Below are positions 45,354-54,108 of a stretch of 64,000 nt of DNA, piece after piece (the first letter of the stretch is position 1; each line of letters begins with the position of its first letter). A program made the position numbers and the translations under genes. Origin of the DNA: Streptomyces hygroscopicus (GTDB lineage: Bacteria; Actinomycetota; Actinomycetes; Streptomycetales; Streptomycetaceae); assembly GCF_026168105.1 (NCBI RefSeq), contig NZ_LBMW01000011.1, positions 113,696 through 177,695 on the forward strand, given 5' to 3'. The notes under the pieces are model-generated. The model did no database searches, had not been told where the DNA came from, and was given only the letters and a program-made list of their open reading frames with translations.

Positions 45354-46901
45354 ATGACGAGCGGCAGTTCCAGTGCGAGCAGACAGACCGCCGACGGCGG
45401 CACCATCAGCACCTACAAGGGGCAGGACCGCGCGCTGCGCGCCGACAGGCTCGGCACTGGAGGACTGCTGCTGTCCGTGCTGGCCGCGACCGCCCCTCTC
45501 ATGGTGGTCGCGGGTGTCATGCCCACCACATTCGGGGTGATGGGCATAGTCGGCCAGCCGCTGCTGTTCGTGGTCCTGGGCGTGGTGCTGGGCCTGTTCT
45601 CCTTCGGGTACGCGGAGATGAGCCGCCACGTCCACAACGCGGGCGCGTTCTACGCGTACATCTCCCGCGGACTCGGCGGCACGGCGGGCGCGGCGGCGGC
45701 GGCGGTCGCCCTCGTCGCGTACAGCGCGCTGCAGTTCGCGATCTACGGCATCTTCGGCTTCGAGGTCTCCGGCCTGTTCGCCACCTATGCGGACATCCAG
45801 GTCGCCTGGTGGATCCCGGCCCTGGCCGGGGTCGCCGTCGTCGGCGCGCTCGGCTGGCTGAAGATCGACGTCAACGCGCGCGTGCTCGGTGTGCTGCTGC
45901 TCATCGAGGTGGCGCTGGTCGTCGTCTTCGACGTGGCCGCCGTCGCGGACCCGGCCAGGGAGGGACTGTCGCTGCACGCCTTCAACCCGGACACGCTCAC
46001 CGGGGCGGGCGTCGGCACCGCGCTCTGCTTCTGCGTCGCCGCCTTCCTCGGCTTCGAGCAGGCGCCCGTCTATGCCGAGGAGACCAGTCACCCGCATGTT
46101 CTCGTGCCGCGGGTGATGTTCCTCGCCGTCGGCTTCGTCGCCGTGTTCTTCGCGCTCAGTTGCTGGGCGCTGACGGTCGCCGCCGGTCCCTCGGCGATCG
46201 TCCCCGCCGCGCAGAAGCAGAGCGCCGGCCTGCTGTTCTGGCTGACGGAGTCCCTCCTCGGGCACACCTTCACCGATGTGCTGCATGTGCTGTTCGTGAC
46301 CGGCATGTTCGCGGCGCTGCTCAGCTTCCACAACGTGGTCGCCCGGTACGCGTTCGCCATGGGCCGCGAGGGCCTGCTGCCGGCCGCCTTCGGCCGCACC
46401 ACCGGCACGAGTGGGGCCCCGGGCACGGGCTCGCTGTTGCAGAGCGCGGTGTCCACTCTCATCGTGATCGCCTTCGCGATGGCCGACGACAAGCCGAACG
46501 GCGACCCGACCGCACCCGTCCTGCACTTGTTCACCTGGTTCGGCAGCGTCGGTGCTCTCGGCGTCACGGTGCTGATGGTGGCCGCCTCCGCCTCGGTGAT
46601 CGTCTTCTTCGCCCGCCGCGGATCCGCCCGCGCCCAGACCTGGAGGGTCGCCACCTCCGCGGTGGCCTGCCTCGCCCTGCTCGTGATCGTCGGCTACACG
46701 GTCAAGGACTTCGACGTCCTGGTCGGCACGGGTCCGGACTCGTCGCTGGGCCGGCTGCTCCCGGCGATCATCGGCATGGCGCTGGTGTTCGGCCTGGTCC
46801 AGGGTCTGCTGCTGCGCTCCCGCAGACCGCAGGCGCACGCCCGCATCGGACTGGGCAACGAGGCGTTCCAGCTCGACAAGGCGGCGGAATCGGCGGGATA
46901 G
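45354..46901 (+). CDS. APC superfamily amino acid/amine permease
   Basis: A 515-residue membrane protein with twelve or more helices; the first two (GLLLSVLAATAPLMVVAGVMPTTFG) and AFLGFEQAPVYAEETSHPHVLVPRVMF are typical APC family blocks. It takes up an amino acid or amine by proton symport. The extended 5-prime leader with 23-bp repeats suggests post-transcriptional control. No catabolic partner for a specific amino acid is adjacent. Confidence 0.88.
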   Translation: MTSGSSSASRQTADGGTISTYKGQDRALRADRLGTGGLLLSVLAATAPLMVVAGVMPTTFGVMGIVGQPLLFVVLGVVLGLFSFGYAEMSRHVHNAGAFYAYISRGLGGTAGAAAAAVALVAYSALQFAIYGIFGFEVSGLFATYADIQVAWWIPALAGVAVVGALGWLKIDVNARVLGVLLLIEVALVVVFDVAAVADPAREGLSLHAFNPDTLTGAGVGTALCFCVAAFLGFEQAPVYAEETSHPHVLVPRVMFLAVGFVAVFFALSCWALTVAAGPSAIVPAAQKQSAGLLFWLTESLLGHTFTDVLHVLFVTGMFAALLSFHNVVARYAFAMGREGLLPAAFGRTTGTSGAPGTGSLLQSAVSTLIVIAFAMADDKPNGDPTAPVLHLFTWFGSVGALGVTVLMVAASASVIVFFARRGSARAQTWRVATSAVACLALLVIVGYTVKDFDVLVGTGPDSSLGRLLPAIIGMALVFGLVQGLLLRSRRPQAHARIGLGNEAFQLDKAAESAG

Positions 46902-46994
46902 GTCCCTGAGAACCGGGTGAGAAGTGGTTACGGAATTCTGACGGGCACCCGTCGGCCCTGGCACCGAGGGGGTGGCGGGTGCTCGAATCGGAGT

Positions 46995-47786
46995 GTGAAC
47001 CCTGAACCACCCGAAGAGCGGGAGGCACCGCAGCCCGCGGACCGGGAGGCGACCGAGCCCGCGCAGGCGCCCGGTCCCGCGGCGAGCGGCACCCCGATCG
47101 GCCGCAGGGTCCTGCTGGGCACCCTGGGACTCGGCGCGCTCGGCGTCGTCGCCGCCCCCACACTTCAGCGGGGCCTGGAGGCCTTCCTGGGCGGCGTCTC
47201 CGGCAAGGACCCGACGGGCCTGACCGATCTGCTGCCCAACGGCGGCGGCTTCCGCTACTACTCGGTGACCGCGTCCGTTCCCCGCCGCGACGAGACGAAC
47301 TACCGACTCACCGTGGGCGGCCTGGTCGACCACCCGAAGTCGTACACACTCGCCGAGCTGCGGGCGCTGCCCCAGACCCGGCTTGTGCAGGACGTCCAGT
47401 GCGTCACCGGGTGGCGCGTGCGGAAGACGCCGTTCGAGGGCGTACGGCTCGCCACGCTGCTGGACGCCGCGGGCGTCCGCTCCTCTGCGGGCGCCGTCCA
47501 CTTCACCTGCTTCGACGGTGCGTACACCGAGAGCCTCACCCTCGAACAGGCGCGCCGCAGCGACGTCCTGGTGGCCCTGAAGATGCAGGACAAGCCGGTG
47601 AGCCACGACCACGGCGGCCCGGTCCGTCTCTATGTCGCCCCCATGTACTTCTACAAGTCCGCGAAGTGGCTCTCCGGCATCACCGTCACCCAGGCCGTGC
47701 AGCCCGGGTACTGGGAGGACCGCGGCTACGACGTGGACGCGTGGGTCGGCCGGTCGAACGGACGTGACGATGCCCCCACGAGTTGA
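46995..47786 (+). CDS. Sulfite oxidase/MsrP-like molybdopterin enzyme, membrane or Tat associated
   Basis: A 263-residue protein from GTG 46995. An N-terminal acidic segment is followed by GRRVLLGTLGLGALGVVAAP, a Tat-like signal or anchor. The molybdopterin-binding core has VQCVTGWRVRKTPFEG with the predicted Mo-ligand Cys136, and the DKPVSHDHGGPVRLYVAPMYFYKSAKWLSGI block of the SUOX/YedY family. It overlaps a cytochrome b-like gene by 17 nt, so electrons probably pass between the two. The substrate (methionine sulfoxide, sulfite, other) is not determined. Confidence 0.85.
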   Translation: MNPEPPEEREAPQPADREATEPAQAPGPAASGTPIGRRVLLGTLGLGALGVVAAPTLQRGLEAFLGGVSGKDPTGLTDLLPNGGGFRYYSVTASVPRRDETNYRLTVGGLVDHPKSYTLAELRALPQTRLVQDVQCVTGWRVRKTPFEGVRLATLLDAAGVRSSAGAVHFTCFDGAYTESLTLEQARRSDVLVALKMQDKPVSHDHGGPVRLYVAPMYFYKSAKWLSGITVTQAVQPGYWEDRGYDVDAWVGRSNGRDDAPTS

Positions 47787-48402
47787 CGCCGCTCATCCCG
47801 TCGCCGCACCCGCCCGGGTACGACGCTTCACACGTGCCGAGCGCTGGGTCCACCGCACGACGGCCGCACTGATGGGGGTGTGCGTGGCCACCGCGGCCTG
47901 CCTCTACATCCCGGCCTTCGCCGAGCTGGTCGGGCGCCGCGAACTCGTCGTCAGGGTCCACGAGATCGCCGGAGTGCTGCTTCCGGTCCCGGTCCTGGTG
48001 GGCCTGGTCTCCCGTGCCTTCCGCGCCGACCTCGGGCACCTCAACCGCTGGGGGCCGCACGACCGGGTCTGGCTGCGGGCGGCCCTTCGCCGCGACCATC
48101 GCCGGGCCTCCCGGCCCGCGGGCAAGTTCAACGCGGGCCAGAAGACGTACGCGGCCTGGATCGCGGGCGCCACCCTGGTGATGCTCGGCACGGGACTGCT
48201 GATGTGGTTCACCCACCTCACCCCGCTGATGTGGCGCACCTCGGCGACCTTCGTCCACGACTGGCTCGCCCTGACGATCGGCGTCGTCGTCGCCGGCCAC
48301 ATCGGCATGGCCCTGGGCGACCCGGAGGCCCGGCGGGGCCTGCGGACGGGCCTGGTCAGCCGTGCCTGGGCGGAGCGGGAACATCCGCTGTGGCGGCCGT
48401 AG
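47770..48402 (+). CDS. Cytochrome b561-like membrane subunit
   Basis: A 210-residue protein with four predicted helices. Potential haem-b ligands are His in RWVHRTTA, VRVHEIAGV, FVHDWLALTIG and VAGHIGMAL. It resembles the formate dehydrogenase gamma/cytochrome b561 fold rather than MsrQ. The 17-nt overlap with the molybdoenzyme gene implies a two-component membrane reductase or oxidase. Confidence 0.8.
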   Translation: MPPRVDAAHPVAAPARVRRFTRAERWVHRTTAALMGVCVATAACLYIPAFAELVGRRELVVRVHEIAGVLLPVPVLVGLVSRAFRADLGHLNRWGPHDRVWLRAALRRDHRRASRPAGKFNAGQKTYAAWIAGATLVMLGTGLLMWFTHLTPLMWRTSATFVHDWLALTIGVVVAGHIGMALGDPEARRGLRTGLVSRAWAEREHPLWRP

Positions 48403-48415
48403 CCGCCAGGAGGCA

Positions 48416-48735
48416 CGGGGCGATGCCGGGGCGCACCACCTCGCCTGCAGCGAGCAGATGTTGACGATGCTTTCCGCAGCCGCGTTCCGTCATCAGCCGG
48501 GCCGGCTCACGGCCCACCAGGAACGCGCCGGTGAGGTCGGTGTCCAGGATGCGCTTCCAGTCGGAGTCGGTGAACTCGGGGCGTGGACCGCGCAGTTGCA
48601 CCCCCGCGTTGTTGACCAGCATGTCCCGCGGGCCGACCCGCTCTTCGACATCCGCGATGCCCGCCGCGACCGAGGGGCCGTCGGTCACGTCGACGGCGGA
48701 CCGGTCACCGGCGCGTGCGGCCGCCGATGTCGAAG
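48416..48735 (-). pseudogene. Relic of a gluconate 5-dehydrogenase-like SDR
   Basis: The minus strand reads VDVTDGPSVAAGIADVEERVG, MLVNNAGVQLRGP, FTDSDWKRILDTDLTGAFLVGREPARLMTERG, then needs two compensating shifts to read as KIVNICSLQ and EVVRPGIAP before homology ends. The N-terminal Rossmann half and the C-terminal YxxxK half are gone. It lies directly downstream of gntP on the same strand, where an intact dehydrogenase of the gluconate operon might once have been. A decayed gene, not a functional product. Confidence 0.75.
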
Positions 48736-48758
48736 AGAGGGTGGCTCGTCCCGGACCC

Positions 48759-50156
48759 CTAGATCACGAGGGACAGCAGCAGGACCAGGCCCCCGGCAAC
48801 CACGGAGATGATGCACTCCATGACCGACCAGGTCTTGAAGTTCTGTCCGACGCCGAGCCCGAAGTACTCCTTGACCAGCCAGAATCCGGCGTCGTTGACA
48901 TGGCTGAGGAACAGCGATCCGGCACCGATGGCCAGCACCAGCAAGGCGGTGTGGGTGGTCGACATGTCGGCCGCGAGCGGCGCGACCAGACCGGCGGCCG
49001 AGACGGTGGCCACGGTCGCGGAACCCGTCGCCAGCCGGATCGCCACCGCGATCAGCCAGGCCAGCAGCAGCGCGGGTATCGACCAGTGCTTGGAGATGTC
49101 CAGGACCATCTGGCCCGCACCGCAGTCGATCAGGGTCTGCTTGAAGCCGCCGCCCGCGCCCACGATGAGCAGGATGCCCGCGATGGGCGCGAGTCCCTTC
49201 TCGACGGTCCGGGAGATCCGCTCCTTGCTGAACCCGGCCGGGCGGCCCAGCGTGAAGACGGCGACGACGACGGCGGCGAGCAGGGCCATCAGCGGGGAGC
49301 CGATCACGTCGAAGACACGCTGCACCTGGTCCTTCGGGTCGTCCACGACCAAGTCCACGAGTGCCCTGGACAGCATGAGGACGACGGGAAGCAGCATGGT
49401 GCCCAGGGCGGCGCCGAAGCCGGGGCGCGTTTCCAGCTCCTCGGAGGCGCGGGGCGGGAGCATCCGCTCCGGGACCGGTGCGTCCACCCAGCGGGCCGCG
49501 ACCTTGGAGAACAGCGGACCGGCGATGACGACCGTCGGGATGGCGATCAGCACGCCGAGCGCCAGCGTCACGCCCAGGTTGGCCTTGACGGCGTCGATGG
49601 CGACGAGCGGGCCGGGGTGCGGGGGAACCAGACCGTGCATCACGGACAGGCCCGCGAGCGCCGGGATGCCGATGCGCATCAGGTTGTAGTTGCCGCGCTT
49701 GGCGACCATCAGCACGACCGGGATCAGCAGCACGATGCCGACCTCGAAGAACAACGGCAGACCGATCACGGAGGCGATCAGCACCATGGCCCATGGCATC
49801 GCCCGGCCCCCCGCCTTGGCGAGGATCGTATCGACGATCTGGTCCGCGCCGCCGGAGTCGGCGAGCAGCTTGCCGAGCACGGCGCCGAGGGCGATCAGGA
49901 CGCCGACACCGGCGACGGTCGAGCCGAGCCCGGTGGTGAAGCTGAGGATCACCTTGTCGAGCGGCGCCCCGGCGAACGCGCCGAGCGCGAGCGAGCCGAT
50001 GGTCAGGGCGAGGAAGGCGTGGAGCTTGAACTTGGTGATGAGCAGCACGATGACGGCGATGCCCGCCAGTACCGCGATGCCCAGTTGAGCGTGGCCCGCC
50101 GAAGTGATCGGTGCGACGGTGTCCGCTGCCAGCATCTCGACGCTGAGTCTGGTCAC
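48759..50156 (-). CDS. gntP: Gluconate permease, GntP family
   Basis: A 465-residue carrier with about twelve helices. GTG 50156 has AAGGGA 7 nt upstream. GntP landmarks are GLPLFFEVGIVLLIPVVL, MHGLVPPHPGPL and LLIVGAGGGFKQTLIDCGAGQ, plus SLFLSHVNDAGFWLVKEYFGL. It imports gluconate by proton symport and sits downstream of gntK on the same strand; the pair is controlled by the divergent GntR-type gene. Confidence 0.92.
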   Translation of the reverse strand: MTRLSVEMLAADTVAPITSAGHAQLGIAVLAGIAVIVLLITKFKLHAFLALTIGSLALGAFAGAPLDKVILSFTTGLGSTVAGVGVLIALGAVLGKLLADSGGADQIVDTILAKAGGRAMPWAMVLIASVIGLPLFFEVGIVLLIPVVLMVAKRGNYNLMRIGIPALAGLSVMHGLVPPHPGPLVAIDAVKANLGVTLALGVLIAIPTVVIAGPLFSKVAARWVDAPVPERMLPPRASEELETRPGFGAALGTMLLPVVLMLSRALVDLVVDDPKDQVQRVFDVIGSPLMALLAAVVVAVFTLGRPAGFSKERISRTVEKGLAPIAGILLIVGAGGGFKQTLIDCGAGQMVLDISKHWSIPALLLAWLIAVAIRLATGSATVATVSAAGLVAPLAADMSTTHTALLVLAIGAGSLFLSHVNDAGFWLVKEYFGLGVGQNFKTWSVMECIISVVAGGLVLLLSLVI

Positions 50157-50251
50157 GGGGGGTTCCCTTGGGTGAGGAGAGGAACTCTCGGTTTCTGGTG
50201 AGGTGGTCCGCGGCACGGCGGCCCCCGGGGGAGGGGGCCCCGAACCGGGGG

Positions 50252-50292
50252 TACTGCGAGGGGTTACTGCGAGGGGTTACTGCGAGGGGTTA
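50252..50292. repeat. 13-bp tandem repeat at the gntK stop codon
   Basis: GAGGGGTTACTGC repeats about three times; on the minus strand each copy carries TAA, at 50290-50292, 50277-50279 and 50264-50266. Since 13 is not a multiple of 3, all three frames receive a stop. Confidence 0.85.
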
Positions 50293-50871
50293 CTGCGTGG
50301 GCCCGGCGGGAGACCGCTCGAGGGTCCGCAGGGCATCGACGGCGCGGGCGGCGGTCTCCTCGGGGTTGCCCGAGACGTCCACCGCGACCCCCCTCTCGTC
50401 CGGCTCCAGCGGCTGGAGCGTGGCGAACTGGGAGTCCAGCAGCGCCGTGGGCATGAAATGCCCCTGACGGTGCGCCATCCGTTCCTCGATGAGCGAGCGG
50501 TCGCCCGTGAGGTGCACGAAGACGACATCGGGAGCCACGGCCCGCAGCCGGTCGCGGTACGCCCGCTTGAGCGCCGAGCTGCTGACCACCCCGCCGTGCC
50601 CCGCCCGCCCGTTCGCCCAGTCGCCGATGGCGTCGAGCCAGGGCCACCGGTCCTCATCCGTGAGCGGGACACCGGCCGACATCTTGGCGATGTTGGCCTG
50701 GGGGTGGAAGTCGTCGCCCTCGGCGTACGGAACGCCGAGCCGGGTCGCAAGCAGGGGACCGACCGTGGTCTTGCCGGTGCCCGCGACGCCCATGACCACG
50801 ACGACGTGGGGGGAACGCAGTGGCTGCAATGTTCTCTCGCTGTCTTCGTCGACATCTGATGTCGACGTCAC
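50290..50871 (-). CDS. gntK: Gluconokinase
   Basis: A 193-residue kinase that phosphorylates gluconate to 6-phosphogluconate for the pentose phosphate pathway. Walker A is GVAGTGKT (residues 28-35), followed by EGDDFHPQANIAKMSAGVPLTDEDRWPWL and HRQGHFMPTALLDSQFATLQPLEPDERGV, all gluconokinase landmarks. It is first of a gntK-gntP pair and divergent from the FCD-type GntR gene. Confidence 0.95.
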   Translation of the reverse strand: MTSTSDVDEDSERTLQPLRSPHVVVVMGVAGTGKTTVGPLLATRLGVPYAEGDDFHPQANIAKMSAGVPLTDEDRWPWLDAIGDWANGRAGHGGVVSSSALKRAYRDRLRAVAPDVVFVHLTGDRSLIEERMAHRQGHFMPTALLDSQFATLQPLEPDERGVAVDVSGNPEETAARAVDALRTLERSPAGPTQ

Positions 50872-50914
50872 TGAAACCGATTAGGTACGACGAATTCAAG
50901 ACTCTGTGACGAAT

Positions 50915-50925
50915 AAGTCTGACTT
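50915..50925. promoter_or_regulatory. Candidate GntR operator between gntK and gntR
   Basis: AAGTCTGACTT is a palindrome with 5-nt arms in an AT-rich gap of 88 bp; AGACT/AGTCT arms also occur just upstream (50900-50920). It is the best candidate for the gluconate regulator. Confidence 0.5.
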
Positions 50926-50947
50926 TTTCTGCGCGTGATCCGCCTCG

Positions 50948-50953
50948 TACGCT
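50948..50953 (+). promoter_or_regulatory. Candidate -10 of a leaderless gntR promoter
   Basis: TACGCT lies 6 nt before ATG 50960 with no ribosome-binding sequence. Confidence 0.5.
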
Positions 50954-50959
50954 GAGTGC

Positions 50960-51661
50960 ATGACCACACCGGGCCGGGGACTGCACGGCCGTGTACTGGA
51001 CACCCTCGGCCCCGCGATCACTGCGGGCGAGTACCCGCCTGGCAGCGTGCTGCGTACCGACGAACTCGCCCAGCACTTCGAGGTGTCGCGCTCCGTGATG
51101 CGCGAGGCGGTGCGCGTGCTGGAATCGATGCACCTGGTGGAGTCCCGCCGCCGGGTGGGCGTGACGGTCCGCCCCAAGGCCGAGTGGAACGTCTACGATC
51201 CCCAGGTCATCCGGTGGCGTCTGGCCGGCGCCGACCGCCCGCACCAACTGCGCTCGCTCACCGTGCTGCGCTCGGCGATCGAACCTGCGGCCGCGGGCCT
51301 GGCCGCGCGCAACGCCACTCCCGAACAGTGCGCCGAACTCACCCGGTGCGCCCTGGGCATGGTCGCGAACTCACGCGGCCATCAGCTGGAGGCCTATCTG
51401 GTCCACGACGTGGCGTTCCACCGGGTGGTCCTCAACGCGTCGGGCAACGAGATGTTCGCCCGCCTCGGTGACGTCGTCGCGGAGGTCCTGTCGGGCCGCA
51501 CCCACCACGACGTCATGTTCGAGGACCCCGACCCGGCCGCGGTCACTCTCCATGTGCAGGTGGCCGAGGCGGTACGGGAGGGGGACGCGAGCCGTGCCGA
51601 GGAGCTGACCCGCGAGATCACCGTCGGCGCGCTGCACGAGCTGGACATCCTGGCGCCGTAG
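50960..51661 (+). CDS. GntR family (FCD domain) regulator of the gluconate genes
   Basis: A 233-residue FadR-subfamily repressor. Winged helix at about residues 8-75 (YPPGSVLRTDELAQHFEVSRSVMREAVRVLESMHLVESRRRVGVTV). The all-helical FCD effector domain has VHDVAFHRVVLNASGNEMFARLG with likely metal/ligand His residues. Divergent from gntK, it should repress gntK-gntP until gluconate or a derivative binds. Confidence 0.92.
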   Translation: MTTPGRGLHGRVLDTLGPAITAGEYPPGSVLRTDELAQHFEVSRSVMREAVRVLESMHLVESRRRVGVTVRPKAEWNVYDPQVIRWRLAGADRPHQLRSLTVLRSAIEPAAAGLAARNATPEQCAELTRCALGMVANSRGHQLEAYLVHDVAFHRVVLNASGNEMFARLGDVVAEVLSGRTHHDVMFEDPDPAAVTLHVQVAEAVREGDASRAEELTREITVGALHELDILAP

Positions 51662-51696
51662 CGGACGGTCCTTGCCGTCGTGGGACGAGGCCACCG

Positions 51697-52071
51697 TCAG
51701 TCGAGGAAGCTTCCGTCGACGTACACCCATGCCCCGTCGACCCGTTCGAACCGGCTGCGCTCGTGCAGGGTGCCGCCCCGGTAGGAGGCGCGGAAGGTCA
51801 CGGTCCCCGTGGAGTGGAAGGCGGATCCTTCCGTGGTCTGAAGGACCTCAAGACCCGTCCAGCGCATCCCGGGGTCGAGGTCGAGGCGCGCGGGCCGGGT
51901 ACGCGGGTGCCAGGTGCGCAGAAGATAGTCCGCGTCCCGCTTCAGGAACGCGCTGTACCGCGACCGCATCAACGCCTCGGCGGTCGGCGCGAGGGCGGCC
52001 CCCGAGTGGTAACGGCCGCAGCACTTCTCGTACGCCCCGGGCAGCCCGCAGGGACAGGAACGCGTGGTCAT
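51697..52071 (-). CDS. YchJ family protein with SEC-C motif
   Basis: A 124-residue protein. The N-terminal CPCG...CCGRYH zinc-binding SEC-C-like motif and the YchJ (UPF0225) middle region MRSRYSAFLKRDADYLLRTWHPRTRP are clear. Its function is unknown. It is convergent with gntR. Confidence 0.85.
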   Translation of the reverse strand: MTTRSCPCGLPGAYEKCCGRYHSGAALAPTAEALMRSRYSAFLKRDADYLLRTWHPRTRPARLDLDPGMRWTGLEVLQTTEGSAFHSTGTVTFRASYRGGTLHERSRFERVDGAWVYVDGSFLD

Positions 52072-52273
52072 GACCGCCATTCTGCCCGCTCCGGCGAGTG
52101 CCCCCGCGGCCCCGGGCCGGGACGCCCCGGCCACGCCGGGTGCGGCCGAGGGCCGTTGGCGCCGTGCGGCGCGAGCCCTGAGGAGTCACAGTGGAAGGGG
52201 CCGGAGGCGCCGGGGTCGGCAGCCGCGCACCCCCGTGTCCCGTGCCTGTCACCGGCGTCAGGAGGGACGGAAG

Positions 52274-52585
52274 ATGACTCGAGCCACCGGCGACCGGCCT
52301 CCGTGCGGCAAGGAGTGGAGGCTGAGCCTGTACCTCTCCGAACACGATCCGGCCACCACCGCCCGGGTCGTCCTGGACACCGGTGACAACGTGCTGGAGA
52401 GCTGTGCGGAGGCCCACCGCAGCCCGTACGACGAGGCGGTGCCCGAGATCGGCGACGAGCTCGCCGCCGGACGGGCGCTGATCTCGCTGGGCCGGGAGCT
52501 GCTCCGCAGCGCCGAGGGTGACATCGCGGCGGTCGGGGCGGCGGAGGAGCCCGCGCCCGCCCCGCTCTGGCCGGCCCAGGAGTGA
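52274..52585 (+). CDS. DUF1876 domain protein
   Basis: A 103-residue protein. ATG 52274 has GGAGGGACGG upstream. The DUF1876 sequence WRLSLYLSEHDPATTARVVLDTGD and VPEIGDELAAGRALISLGRELL is visible; the fold is an alpha-beta dsRBD-like shape. It is commonly stress-associated in actinobacteria. It precedes the phosphoribosyltransferase fusion gene by 9 bp on the same strand. Confidence 0.82.
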   Translation: MTRATGDRPPCGKEWRLSLYLSEHDPATTARVVLDTGDNVLESCAEAHRSPYDEAVPEIGDELAAGRALISLGRELLRSAEGDIAAVGAAEEPAPAPLWPAQE

Positions 52586-52594
52586 GGAGGCCCC

Positions 52595-53899
52595 ATGGTG
52601 GTCTTCGTGGATCGTCTCGAAGCGGGACGGCAGTTGGGCGCCCGCCTACGGCACCTTCGGGGCGAGGACGTCGTGGTGCTGGGGCTCCCCAGGGGAGGGG
52701 TGCCGGTCGCCGCGGAGGTGGCCGACGCGCTCGACGCGCCGCTGGACGTCTGCCTCGTCCGCAAGCTGGGCGTGCCCTTCCAGCCCGAGCTGGCCATGGG
52801 GGCGCTCGGTGAGGACGGCGTGCGCGTGATCAACGACCAGGTGGTGCAGGGGGCGCGTGTCACGGAGGGGGAGATCGCGCAGGTCGAGGAGCGCGAGCGC
52901 GAGGTGCTGGAGCGCGGGGGCCGCCGCTACCGGGGTGCGCGCGCACCGGTCGCTGTCGAGGGCCGGACGGTGGTGGTGGTCGACGACGGCGTGGCCACCG
53001 GGTCGACCGCGCGGGCCGCGTGCCGGATCGCCCGGGCCCGCGGAGCGGCACGGATCGTGCTGGCCGTGCCCGTGGCGCCGTGGGACTGGACCGAGCGGCT
53101 GGGCGGGGAGGCCGACGACCTGGTCTGCCTGGACACGCCACGGGACTTCTTCGCGGTCGGTCAGTTCTACGCCGACTTCTCCGAGGTCGACGACGAGGAG
53201 GTCGCCGACTGTCTGCGACGTACGGCCGGCCGTTCCCCGGGCTCCGGCTCCGGCGCCGGGGGCCAGGAGGAGGTGGAGGTGGTGGCAGGTGCCGTCCGGC
53301 TGGAGGGAGGGCTGACGGTGCCCGAGAGCGCGACGGGGATCGTGATCTTCGCGCACGGCAGCGGCAGCAGCCGCCACAGCCCGCGCGACCGGTTCGTGGC
53401 CGAAGGGCTGAACCGGGCCGGCCTCGGCACGCTGCTGTTCGACCTGCTCACCGAGGAGGAGCGGGACCGGGCGGAGGTGTTCGAAACGGGTCTGCTGGCC
53501 GGACGGCTGACCGACGCCACCCGCTGGCTGCGCCGACAGCCGGCGGCCGAGGGACTGCCCATCGGGTACTTCGGCGCGGACGGCGGAGCCGCCGCAGTGC
53601 TGTGGGCCGCCGCGGAGCCGGAGGCGCGCATCGCCGCGGTCGTCTCCCGCGGCGGCAGACCCGACCTCGCCGGGCCGCGGCTGCCCGCGGTGACCGCCCC
53701 CACACTGCTCGTCGTCGGCAGCGCCGACCCGGGCGTACGCGACCTCAACCGGCAGGCGCAGGCCCAGTTGCGGAGCGAGAACCGGCTCGCGATCGTCCCC
53801 GGCGCCACGCACCTGTTCGAGGAGCCCGGCGCGCTGGAGGCGGTGACCGACCTGGCCCGCCACTGGTTCACCGACCACATGGCCCCCGCCCACGTGTAG
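52595..53899 (+). CDS. Phosphoribosyltransferase-alpha/beta hydrolase fusion
   Basis: A 434-residue two-domain protein. The N-terminal half has the type I PRTase PRPP-binding loop VVVVDDGVATGSTA and LGLPRGGVPVAAEVADAL. A Gly/Ser linker (about residues 209-225) leads to a dienelactone-hydrolase-like domain (IVIFAHGSGSSRHSPRD, then GYFGADGGAAAVL, ending GATHLFEEPGAL). The usual nucleophile Ser of GxSxG is Asp329 here. Similar fusions are common in actinobacteria, of unknown function. It is probably in an operon with the DUF1876 gene. Confidence 0.85.
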   Translation: MVVFVDRLEAGRQLGARLRHLRGEDVVVLGLPRGGVPVAAEVADALDAPLDVCLVRKLGVPFQPELAMGALGEDGVRVINDQVVQGARVTEGEIAQVEEREREVLERGGRRYRGARAPVAVEGRTVVVVDDGVATGSTARAACRIARARGAARIVLAVPVAPWDWTERLGGEADDLVCLDTPRDFFAVGQFYADFSEVDDEEVADCLRRTAGRSPGSGSGAGGQEEVEVVAGAVRLEGGLTVPESATGIVIFAHGSGSSRHSPRDRFVAEGLNRAGLGTLLFDLLTEEERDRAEVFETGLLAGRLTDATRWLRRQPAAEGLPIGYFGADGGAAAVLWAAAEPEARIAAVVSRGGRPDLAGPRLPAVTAPTLLVVGSADPGVRDLNRQAQAQLRSENRLAIVPGATHLFEEPGALEAVTDLARHWFTDHMAPAHV

Positions 53900-53990
53900 C
53901 GCCACGGAAATGCGGTGGCGCGGCACGGACTCCGGTGGCGCCACGGAACTGCGGTGGCGCCACGGAACTCCGGCAGCGCCCCGGACCTCC
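53899..53990. repeat. 19-20-bp degenerate tandem repeat
   Basis: Five copies of GGTGGCGCCACGGAACTCC-like sequence follow the PRTase-hydrolase stop, the middle two (53934 and 53953) nearly identical. The gap up to 54120 holds nothing else obvious besides a leaderless-type -10. Confidence 0.75.
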
Positions 53991-54108
53991 GGCTCCGGGA
54001 GCCAAGCCGGGCTCCGGAGCTCCGAAGGCGCACGCGGAGCGCCGGGTCCGTGGGCCCAGCCCCGTCTCCCGTACGCGAAGATCCTTCCCTCAGGGCCCGC
54101 GCGCGCCT

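Noticed and set aside
44916..47612. Minus-strand open frame of about 900 codons
   Set aside because: Antisense to the APC permease and molybdoenzyme genes. The product is charged low-complexity sequence without motifs.
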